From: Pigoraptor vietnamica | Taxonomy: Eukaryota > Opisthokonta > Filasterea | Direction of reading: 5' to 3' | Length of the DNA stretch: 21,185 nt | Assembly: GCA_943704525.1 (NCBI GenBank) | Contig: CALSCQ010003295.1 | Coordinates: forward strand, 1-21,185 | Shown: piece after piece, positions 1 to 9,729 of the stretch | Numbering within the stretch: the first letter of the stretch is position 1 | Layout: every line of letters begins with the position of its first letter | Made by a program: the position numbers and the translations under genes | The notes under the pieces: model-generated | What the model saw: only the letters and a program-made list of their open reading frames with translations | Told to the model about the DNA's origin: nothing | Databases searched by the model: none

Positions 1-22
1 GGGGGGGGGGGGGGGGGGGGGG
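1..22. repeat. Poly-G homopolymer at the window edge
   Basis: The window opens with 22 consecutive G residues. On the minus strand this is a poly-C run inside the last visible intron of the surface-protein gene. It may be a real polypyrimidine or G-quadruplex-forming tract, or an assembly or sequencing artefact at a contig end; the sequence alone cannot decide. Confidence 0.9.
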
Positions 23-83
23 ACAGTCGGCGCCAGCAATGTGTCAGGAAATGGATGAAATCACGGCCTGCAAAGTCACGCAC

Positions 84-3000
84 CGACGACGACAGCAGAA
101 GGCGCGCCAGACAGCGGCGTGGACGAGGGCACAAGCACGGCCTCGAGGAACACCGCCGCCTGTGAGTCAACCAGCGTCGGGTTACCGTAGGCGTCAAGAA
201 TGTCCGCTTCCATGTTGGGAAGCACGCCGCCGCTTTCGGCCTGCACCAAGGCGAAGGCGCAATTCGTCACTAGTCAGAGGAATGCACCCCATTCATGATC
301 AACAACGACAATTGACACTACGCTATGGCTGTGCGCAAAATATGCTGGCGCACATGCACGCGGTGCGCCGACGCACGCGGGAGACTCGCCTCGATGGCGC
401 GAGGACTTGACGCCGTGAGCGCAAGCATCATCGGCCGGGAACTGAGGTCGTTCGAAGCGCCGTCATAGCGGCTGTTTCCCACGAGAACTGCGCCGCTTGC
501 GTCGCGTGAGGCGTCGAAGGCCACAGCAGCATCGAGCGAGTACACGGCCCCGCCAGACAGCGCGCGGTTGTTCTGAAGGGTGGTCTCGCGCACACGAAAC
601 GCGCGAGCGCCGCGTGTGCGAAGGCGAATTGCAATGGCGCCGCCACAGCCGTCCTCGTAAGCCCTCCCCGCTATGTTGTCTGTCGGTAGAAATGCGGCCC
701 ATGAGTGTCAGGGCCAAATAAAAAGAAGAAACGAATATACAGGAACAGAGAAAAGCAACATAGAGGCACTCTCTCTGCCCAGATCTAGAATGGAGGATGG
801 GAGTCGAAATGAGCAAGGGGGACAATCTCTATGCATGCTGTTGAGGGCACGGGAGGCAATCACCGCTTGGAATCAACCGCATGAGTGAGGAAACACGGCG
901 AGAATAAACGCACCGGTGAACACGCTGCCGCTGGTGAGCGCCGCACCCGTCGACTCCCAATAGAGGCCGCCTGGACACAAGAGGTGAGCAACACAGTGTC
1001 ATCGGCCCAATGCACTGCGACACGTGAAAAGGAGCCACGCATACGAAATGTAGATACTACGCAAGGGGACGGCACGTGTCACGTCATGAGCCGCCGTACA
1101 AGCACGGCATGGTCCATCAGCAACTGACGCCACTCAAACATCACGCACGCACCCCCGTGCGAATCGGCCGCGTTCCCGTCAATGGTCGTGTTGATGAGGT
1201 CGAGGGTCGCGCTGCCCCTTGCGAGCACTGCGCCGCCAAGGCCCCCTCCATTCCCCGACAGGCGTCCGCCGAGCAGCGACAGCACCGCGTAGTCTTCCAT
1301 CACGATCGCGCCGCCGCCTTCCGTTCCGCTGTTGCCCGATGCTTCCAGTGCCTTCGCGGTGACATTGGCGCGGCCGCGAATAGCGAGTGCACCACCGTCG
1401 ACCTCCGCCGCATTCCCGTACAGCGATGCGCGGGCGATGGTCAGCGGCTGTGACGTGTCGACGAGCGCAAACCCACCCGATACGGCCGCTGTATTGCCTC
1501 GCCCAACCACGTCCGAGAGCGAGGCGGGGCGATCGGAGGAGAAGTAGGCCGCGCCGCCGCACAGCGCCGCCGTGTTTTCGCTGAAGACGGCCGCATCGAG
1601 CCGGAAGTCGCACGAACCCGTGACGCGAAGGGCGCCGCCGTCGTCCGCACTGCTCGCACAGCGGGAAAAGAGCGCGTGGCGCATGCGCACAACGGCCTTG
1701 TCAGCACAAGAGAAGCCCCCGCCGCCCACGTCCGCGCTGCAGTTGGTGGCGTTATAGCCGTTAATGACCACGCCAGCGTTGTTGCCCACCCAAACCGCGC
1801 CACCGAACGCCCGCGACGCGCACCCATCGCAGCGCATGTCGCCTGCCGTAAGACGAGATGCGTCGGTGAAGAACGCGCAGCCGCCGCCGCCCCGTCCAAC
1901 AATTCCACGTGCAAAGGACACGTTGGACACAGTCACGGATGCCGCGCCGCCCGCATAAATCCACCCGCCCACGTCCGCACGCGCGTCAGTGGCAGCAATC
2001 GCTGACAAAGAGATCGCCGCTGTGCCCGTTCCGAAGAAGCCGCCACCGGAGCCGCCCGCTTCACAGCGCGTGAGCGACATTCCCCAAAGTGTAAGCGGGA
2101 CGCCGTCGCCTGCCGCGAGGCAGCCGCCACCCGCCGCGGCTGTGCCGTTCTCAAGCGTGCTGTTGTAGATGGACACGGCGTGCGATCCAAAGACCGCCAA
2201 GTGGCCGCCGACATTCGCCGACGATGATACCAGCCTGCACGAGGCGAACGTCGCCGACGGAGGCACGCGTTCCCTACTCACGTCGGAGCTGTTGAACGGC
2301 ACGTACACGGTGCCGCCGGCGGCTCCCGCGACGTGGCGCGAGAAAGAGCAATTGCGCACGACGGCGGAGACACACCCCTCTATTGACAGCGCACCGCCTG
2401 ATTCGCGGGCAGTGTTCCCCGCAAAGCGCGAGTCGTTCACGTTGAGTGCGCGATTATCACACTCGTCGTTCGTCACTGCAAGCGCACCGCCGTACAGAGC
2501 CGTGTTATCGATGAACTCGCACGCGGACACGGTCAGGGCGCCCTCCGGTCCATCGTCCAGCACGATCGCACCGCCGCGCCCCCGCCACGCGTGGTCATCA
2601 TCTCCCGACGCGACGCCACTCGCGCGGTTTGCAACGAACGACGAACTCTCGATTCTGCGGACGGCAACGAAATAGAGGTACGCGAAGCACACCGCGCCGC
2701 CAGCGCCCGCCTCGTTTTCCAGGAACAAAGAGTTGGACACGTGCACCCCACAATCATTGGTGACGGTCAGCGCCCCGCCCGCAGCGAGGAGCCCGGCGCG
2801 GTTGCGCACGAACGTGCAGTGGTCTACCGCGCAGACGGCCCCATCCATCCCCGCCCTGCAGTACACGGCCCCGCCGCCGTTCACCATGCTGACGAAGTCT
2901 GACTCGAGTGCCGCGGCGTTCCCACTGAACGTCGAATTGACGACCCGCACGCGGTAAGTGCCGTCGAACAGTGCCGCGCCGCCACTCGAGTGTGCCTCGT

Positions 3001-5340
3001 TGCCAGCGAATGTACAGTCAGAGACAGCCAGCTCCGCCACCGCCCTGCTGGGCCCGTTTGTCGTCAGGTACAGCGCCCCGCCCTCGCCCGTGCGCTCCAT
3101 TCCACCGCCCGCCACGCCATTCCCCGAAAAGACGCATGACGTCACCGTGACGGAGCCTGCGCCCTGCGCAAGCACAAGCCGCACGGCACCCCCCTTCCCA
3201 CCCGCGGCCACGACCCCATTATCGGCGAAGTGGGTGTGCTCGATTGCGACGGTCCGCTGGCTCACTTCGTCACTGTCCGTTTTCACGGCAAGCGCGCCGC
3301 CGTCTTCCGCGCCGTTCGCCTCAAACGCCGAGTGGCTGAGAGAGGCTTTGCCGCACATCAGGAACGCACCACCGCCGTACCCGGACGCCCGGTTACCGCG
3401 GAATGTGACGTTCCACAGGGCACACTCCTGCGACACCGCCAGCAGTGCGCCGCCGCCGTGGTATTCCGTTGAGTATGCGCGCACAGTGACGTCACTCTCC
3501 CCGTTGCCTTGAAAGATGCAGTCGCTGACGCGGAGCCCTCCGCCAGCAAGCCCGGTCACGTGGGAGAGCGCCATGCCCCCGTACAGGCCGTCTTGCTCCG
3601 CCCCTTCGCTCCAATCGTCGTCGCACTCGCTTCGCAACACGTCTGTGAGCGCGACATTGCCAGTGAATAGCGACCGGCGCACGGCGAGTGTTGAATTCGT
3701 GCCGCGCACGCGCAGCCCGACCGTCCCACAGCCCGTATTGTTACTGAAGCGCGAGTCCTCCACGGTTACTGCTGCAAAGGCGGCATCCACCGACACTGCC
3801 GCCAGCGTGTGCGCCCCAAAGCGCTCAAAACTGCAGTCGCTGATGTCCAGCGCGCACCTCGCCGCGTCCGATACGACAGCTGCCGCCCCGTCGCAGCCAA
3901 CAAAGTCAATGCTCTCGAGCGACACGCTGACGCACGGCGCACGAACCGCGAGAAGGCCCGCGAGAGTGTCCGTCGGCTGCGCTTCATCGCACATAACGCG
4001 CGGTCTGGCGTCCACGTCGGCCGCCCCAATGCGCACGGCGCGAAGAGTGACGTTGAGGTGGCCAGGGCGCAGGCGGTGATCACCCGGCAGGAGTGCGACG
4101 ACGCCGCTGTCGGAGATCAGCGACAAATCAGAGAGAGCTGCCGCGAGACTGCGGAAGGGGTACTCGCGCGAACCGTCCGGTGACATATCGGGCGCGGGGG
4201 GCTGGTACGTGGACGGCGCCACGTGGACGGCGCAGGTGGCGGTGCGGCAGCGGCGCGACTCGGACAGTGTGCATGGACCGCCAGCGTCAATGGCGGGTGC
4301 GAGGACGCCGCGGACACGGACTTGCGTCTGGTTACCGCACGCACCGCTGCACGGCGACCACGTGCCCCAGTCGCCCGGCACACAGTCGCGCACGGTGGCT
4401 GGTGACAGATGATGTCAGCACAGAAGACGCCAATCGAAAAGCGCTCAAACAAACGACGACTGGCAGATTTTACCCCTTGTGTGCGTTGAAGACCCTCACG
4501 CACCTTCATCAAACTCGATCTCGGACGCCGACACGGTGCACGGCGACAGCGCCCCAGGCAGCGGCGCAAATACCACCCGCGCCCCCAGCGCACGCACCGC
4601 CGGCACAATCGCGAGGCTCGCCGACACATTACCCGAGGTGCCCTCGTCAGCTGTTTTGAAAGGGGCGCGCGAGAGGGCGGTCCAGCGGCCCTTGGTGTCG
4701 AGGGTCTCGATGTTGACATCAAGCGATATGTTCGCTGCGTGCACGTTCGAGAGCCCCACACGGCCGAGCCACACGGCGCCGCGGGAGGCGGTCCAGTTCA
4801 GGCCAACGTACACAGGGTTGACGCAGTTTGCAGATGACGCCTGCCATTGCGTCATTAGCGCGCCGTCAAACGCGCTCGATGCATTGCCGCCCGACGCGAC
4901 CGGCACCGCAGTGGGCAGTGCGGGGCACGCGGCAGCGCACAGCGAGCTCTCGGTAGTGTTGCCGCAGGGAGTGCCGCCGGCGACGGCCTCGCGGATGGTT
5001 GTGCGTGCGCGTGCAACGGAGGAAAGTGCGCCGCAAGGGGCGTGGCAGGATGACCACGGCGACCACGGCGTCTGCAGGCAGTTGACGTCGCACGGGCCGA
5101 GGGCGCAGTCCTCCGTCTCGACAAGCGGCGGACACGGCGTGCCAAATGCATTGGGTGCTGTCGTGACTTCGCGAGCGCGGTTGTGGACGGAGGGACCGCA
5201 CGTAACGTTGCACGCAGACCATTCGGTAAAGGGTCCGACCTCGCAGTCCACGTAGTCGGCTGTGTGGGCATGCCGCGCGGTCAGAAGGAGACGTACAAGA
5301 ATTACGATAGGGCCTCACATGGCATGTCTGTTTGAGCGCG

Positions 5341-5429
<89 letters not shown>

Positions 5430-6076
5430 TCAGTGCGTGTGGTGTGTGTAAGTGTGTGCGTGCGTGCGCGCATGCGTGTTTGTGCTGCGAGCGCTAGCGT
5501 ATGCGTGTTCGCGAGGGCACTCGATTTCTCACCCGCGAACAGCTCAATCTCAGCGACGGAGAGCGTGCACATCCCTCCAGAAGCCGTGCGGAGGCTCGGG
5601 AAGGATATCTGCGCGGCGAGGGCGGCGGTAGGCTTGTCCAGCGCCTTGTAGAATACTGTATTCGGACCCGCCACAAAGACGTTCGACGTGAACGCTGTGG
5701 TCCATCCACTGCTCGGCGTCTCGAGGCGCATGCTGACGGTGTTGGGCGGGTTCGTGCCGAAAGTAACCCGCACCGACGTAACATACCTTGTCGCACTATT
5801 ACTGAAGAGAGCTTGGAATGCAATGGGCGAGAAGGGTGCGCACGTCTGCGAACCCGCATTAAAGTAAGTGCCCGTTGAGCCGTCGTACGCGTTGAGGGCC
5901 GGCGTGCACGCCTGCCCCAGCTGACACGTAAAGCCGCTCACGGTCACGTGCGACACGCGCATCATGTTCACGTCGGCGTGCGCAAGCGTCGCTGTGCAGG
6001 CGATGGCCGCGAGGGCCTGAACTGCAAGCGCCCAACTGACCCTCGCACGCGCACGAGGACGGCCGCCGCGTGCCAT
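84..6076 (-). CDS. Secreted modular protein: F5/8C-like, TSP1 and Pmp-type beta-helix repeats (3' partial)
   Basis: Probable extracellular or surface adhesion-type protein; ligand unknown. Exons in transcription order: 6076-5533, 5259-4504, 4398-1153, 970-914, 679-377, 269-84; then a GTGCGT donor at 83 leads off the window (1697 residues visible). The start was chosen because a signal peptide follows at once (residues 1-34, basic head, hydrophobic core, cleavage after AHA). Domains: F5/8C (discoidin)-like about 40-181; TSP1 187-238 and 242-294 (FTEWSACNVTCG, WSPWSSCHAPCG); second F5/8C-like about 300-433; third TSP1 from 439 (WGTWSPCSGACG); then about 1100 residues of chlamydial Pmp-like repeats with FxxN and GGA/GGG motifs, a parallel beta-helix; finally an LDAYGN segment seen after such repeats in algal proteins. 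No transmembrane segment is visible. All introns are phase 1. Exon 3, a single 3.2-kb open frame, is certain; the small 3' exons are inferred from splice sites, frame and repeat continuity. Confidence 0.88.
914..970 (-). other. 57-nt micro-exon of the surface-protein gene
   Basis: A pyrimidine-rich acceptor (TCTTGTGTCCAG) precedes it and a GTGCGT donor follows. It encodes 19 residues with phase 1 on both sides. Splicing joins SHGG to GLYWESTGAAL and then VFT to DNIAG, which restores both Pmp signatures (GGG and FTDN) across the two junctions. This also fixes the next acceptor at 680, so that exon starts at 679 rather than at the alternative 670. Confidence 0.75.
5342..5426. repeat. (TG)n microsatellite in intron 1 of the surface-protein gene
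   Basis: An uninterrupted TG tract of about 42 units lies inside the 273-bp intron (5260-5532). On the transcribed sense (minus) strand it reads as CA repeats and ends about 80 nt before the acceptor. Flanking intron sequence is also CA-rich on that strand. Confidence 0.95.
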
Positions 6077-6426
6077 GGAAGATGCGGTCGCAGGTGTCGC
6101 GCGTGGTGCGGTGCGGGTGCATGGGGCAATGTCCTTCTGCTGTCGCGCCGTGTTGCTGGTAGCAGTGGTCGCGTGTGTGCAGTTGTTACTACCGCACTGT
6201 TGACAGTCGGTGGTAACGTGTGGCTGATGGGTTCTGAAATGCCCATATATGGTAGGTGTGGTGCCCGTCGATGCTAAAAGTGTTGCATAGATCGTCACGT
6301 GACTGCGGTCAGCTGTCGTGAACGGCCCTAAACTACAGACCCACTTTTACACAAAACACAGCGCACAGTCACATCCCAGACGCTTCCTCTTCGCCGCCCT
6401 CCGACGAGGCGTGCAGGTGTGCGAGG
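6077..6426. promoter_or_regulatory. Divergent intergenic region between the surface-protein and PEP carboxylase genes
   Basis: 350 bp separate the two start codons, so both promoters and 5' leaders must lie here or within the genes. It contains the 10-bp palindrome GTCACGTGAC at 6294-6303, an E-box/G-box core (CACGTG). No TATA box could be assigned with confidence. Function is inferred from position only. Confidence 0.6.
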
Positions 6427-9400
6427 ATGCAGCGCCGCTCTTCCGTGACGGCGGCGGACATCAACTTTCTCGAGCCCCTCAAGCAGGATGTCGTGTTTCT
6501 GCGCGGCCTGCTCATTGACGCCATTGCAGCGCTCGCCCGCGACGACGCAGAGGCGCGCGACGTCCACGCGGTGCTCGAGTCGGTCCTCGACGCAAGCAAA
6601 CGGTACTCGCGGTCACGTGACGCCGCTGATTTTGCGCTCGTGGCGGAGCGCATCCAGGCGCTGAGTGCGCGGCAGTCGCTCGACGTCGCGCGCGCCTTCC
6701 ACGAATTTCTGAACCTCGCGAATGTGGCGGAGCGGCACCACCGCGTGCGTCGATGGCGCGCCTTCTTGCGTGGAGAGGGTGACATTCGCCTGCACCACAC
6801 GCTGTACGACTGCTTCCAGCAGGTTGTGGACAAGGTAAGCGTTGTTTGCGGTGTCCGCGCACTGCTTGTCGGCTTTCTCTGCCTGCGCGCCATTCCACTC
6901 CTCGCATGCCATGTGCGTTGTTGTCGTCGTAGCACCAACGCAGCCTCCCTCCCTTTGGCTTGCCCGTTTGTCACCCCCATTCGCTCACCGCCCCCTTCAC
7001 GCTCGCCCTTTCGCAGGGGTTCACGGTCATGCAGGCACGCGAGGCCCTCCTGCGCCAGCGCGTCGAGTTTGTGCTCACGGCGCACCCGACGCAAGCTGCG
7101 CGGCGGACAGTCCGGACGAAGTATACTGAAATTGCGGCGCTGCTGGACCGCCGCGACCGCCTGGCGCTCACCCCGGATGAGAAGGCGGAGCTCGTGGACG
7201 ACATTCGCCGCGAGGTGGCGTCGTGCTGGGGCACCAACACAATCCGCCAGATCAAGCCGACGCCCGAGGACGAGGCGCGCGACGGGCTCGACATGCTCGT
7301 GCGCAACCTGTGGGTGACCATCCCCACGCACATGCGCGCCATCGACGCAGCGCTCGTCCGCCACGGCGCGCCGCCGCTGCCCCTCGACGCCGCGCCGGTG
7401 AAGTTTGGGTCGTGGATGGGGGGCGACCGCGACGGAAACCCTTTCGTGACGCCTGCTGTCACGCGCACCGTGTGCCTGCTGTCGCGGTGGAAGGCGGCGG
7501 ATTTATACTACGACGAGATTGACCACCTGCTCTTCGAGCTGAGCATGGGCCAGTGCACGGAGGAGCTGCGCCGCGAGGCCTCTGGGATTGTGTCGGCGGA
7601 GACGGCGGACAAGCGGCACTGGGCGTTTGAGCACGGCAACATCCCCACCGACGAGCCCTACCGCCTCGTTCTCTCCCGCGTGCGCGACCGCATGCTTGTG
7701 ACGCGCAAGTGGTTCGAGGACGCGCTTGCGAGGGACTCGAAGCGCAGCCCTCAGCCCGCCGGCGGTGCTGTGGACGCGCAGCCGCCGCCGCACATTTACA
7801 CGCGCGCGGAGCAGGTCATCGAGCCGCTCGCACTCTGCCACCGCTCGCTTGTCTCGTGCGGTTACGCTCTCGTCGCGAACGGCCGCCTGCTGGACCTCCT
7901 ACGGCGCCTCGCGTGCTTTGGGCTCACGCTGACGCGGCTCGATCTTCGCCAGGAGTCGGACCGCCATGCCGAGGCGCTCGATGCTGTCACCCGCTATGTC
8001 GGCATCGGGTCATACCTGCAGTGGTCCGAGGACGAACGCGTCGAATTCCTGGCGCGGGAGCTGTCCGGACGCCGCCCGCTCGTCCCGCGCGCGTTTGACG
8101 CCCTCGCGGCTTGCAACGGCGATGCGGAGGCGGCGCAGCGCGTAACGGACTGCCTCGAGACGTTCCGCGCGGCGGCCGACATTGGGAACGAGTCGCTGGG
8201 GGCGTACGTCATCTCGATGTCGCACGCGGTGAGCGACGTGCTGGCCGTGTGCCTGCTGCAGAAGGAGGGCGGGACCCCCGAGGACCGCCTCATGCGCGTG
8301 GTGCCGCTGTTCGAGACGCAGGCCGACCTCCAGCACGCCCCGGATGTCGTGCGGCGGCTGCTGTCGGTGCCGTGGTACAAGGCGCACGCGGGCGGCCGGC
8401 AGGAGGTGATGATCGGCTACTCGGACTCGGCGAAGGACGCCGGTCGCCTCACGTCCGCATGGGAGCTCTACCGCGCGCAGGAAGAGCTCGTGCGCGTGGC
8501 AGGCGAACACGGCGTCACCATCACGCTCTTCCACGGCCGTGGCGGGTCGGTCGGGCGCGGTGGTGGCCCGCAGCACCTTGCCGTGCTCTCGCAGCCGCCG
8601 GGCTCGCTGGCGGGCGGCCTGCGCGTGACCATCCAGGGCGAGAGCATGGAGCAGCACTTTGAGGGGTTGTTCACCTCGGAGCAGACGCTGGAGCGGTACA
8701 CGACGGCGACGCTGCTGAGCACGCTGGACCCGCCGCACCCTCCGCGCCCGGAGTGGCGGGGTGCGATGGAGCGCCTGTCTGAGGACTCGTGCCGCGAGTA
8801 TCGCGACGTCGTCTACAACATGCCCGCGTTTGTGCCGTACTTTCGCGCGGCGACGCCGGAAAAGTCGCTCGGGAAGCTCATGATTGGCAGCCGCCCCAGC
8901 CGTCGCAAGGAGGACGGGGGCATTTCAGCGCTGCGTGCGATCCCGTGGGTGTTTGCGTGGACGCAGAACCGGCTGCACCTGCCCGTGTGGCTGGGCGTCG
9001 GGGGCGCGCTCGAGCGCATGCAGGCCACGCCCGAGGGTGGCGACATGCTTCGGGCCATGTACCACGGGTGGCCGTTCTTTCAGTCGACCCTCGACCTCAT
9101 CGAAATGGTCCTCGCCAAAATGGACCTCAACATTGCCGCGCGTTACGATGACGCGCTCGTGCCAGAGGACCTCAAGCACGTGGGCGCCGACCTGAGGTGG
9201 GCTTCTGAGAGAGTATTGTCTGGACAGCGCGATCGTTGCTCATTTTGCGATTGGGTGGATGGCGCCACGCAGGGCACGCGCCGGCCGCACCGTTTCTGCT
9301 GTGCTGCAGGTGACCGGCAACGCGACACTGCTCCAGGAGAACCCGGTGATCCGCCGTGCGATCGACGCGCGCGCCCCGTACGTCGATCCCCTCAACCTCA

Positions 9401-9537
9401 TCCAAGTGGCTGCCCTCGCGTCGCTGAATGCGATGGGGGAGCCGTCGGGCGGCACGAACGCGGCGTACGAAGTCGCGAACCGGACGCTGCTTGTGACGAT
9501 CCAGGGCGTCGCGGCGGGCATGCAGAACACGGGCTGA
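6427..9537 (+). CDS. PPC: Phosphoenolpyruvate carboxylase (EC 4.1.1.31)
   Basis: Carboxylates phosphoenolpyruvate with bicarbonate to oxaloacetate, normally in the cytosol, feeding the TCA cycle. Three exons (6427-6834, 7017-9196, 9273-9537; introns 182 and 76 bp) give 950 residues, the usual family size. Visible signatures: LTAHPT with catalytic His at about 159; MGGDRDGNPFVT near 271; RLDLRQES; GYSDSAKDAG near 603; FHGRGGSVGRGGGP near 641; LMIGSRPSRRK near 756; C-terminal QNTG. QNTG is the ending of plant-type enzymes; bacterial-type plant and algal enzymes end R/KNTG. The plant N-terminal phosphorylation motif (SIDAQLR type) is absent, though RRSSVT near the start could be a kinase site (inference). 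No targeting peptide is seen. The second intron was placed so that GADLR joins ARAGRTVSAVLQVTGN, which matches the family. All key motifs are intact. Confidence 0.97.
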
Positions 9538-9729
9538 TCTTCGCCGGTGTTGCGGGTTGCATAACGTAGGCATGATAAACTGACCACTTGTCGCACAGCA
9601 ATTGTAGTGGGCGCAATTAGTGGGCTCAATTAAAGTTCTCAGACTGTTACTCTACCAGTTACACACGAAAGCGCGACGAAAGTGTGCGTCGCGCATCAAG
9701 TGTATACATAGCGCGCGTGTATTTGGCCA
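9538..9729. other. Convergent 3' intergenic region with a candidate poly(A) signal
   Basis: The PEP carboxylase and coiled-coil genes end tail to tail here, 192 bp apart. AATTAAA at 9628-9634, about 90 nt past the PEP carboxylase stop, could be a variant poly(A) signal; the same heptamer sits at the end of the BBOF1-like gene. CAATT plus AGTGGGC is imperfectly repeated twice between 9599 and 9627. No equivalent signal was found for the minus-strand gene. Confidence 0.35.

Noticed and set aside
377-670. Alternative acceptor for the penultimate visible exon of the surface-protein gene, starting at 670
   Set aside because: It is also in frame, but only the start at 679 restores the FxxN motif (FTDN) with the preceding micro-exon.
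2169-5255. Plus-strand open frames at 2169-2675, 3516-4079 and 4479-5255
   Set aside because: All lie opposite exons with clear TSP1, F5/8C and Pmp repeats. Their translations are Pro/Ser/Ala-rich without domains.
84-6076. Bacterial Pmp autotransporter or bacterial contamination
   Set aside because: The gene is split by spliceosomal introns and combines Pmp repeats with TSP1 and F5/8C modules; no autotransporter barrel is seen.
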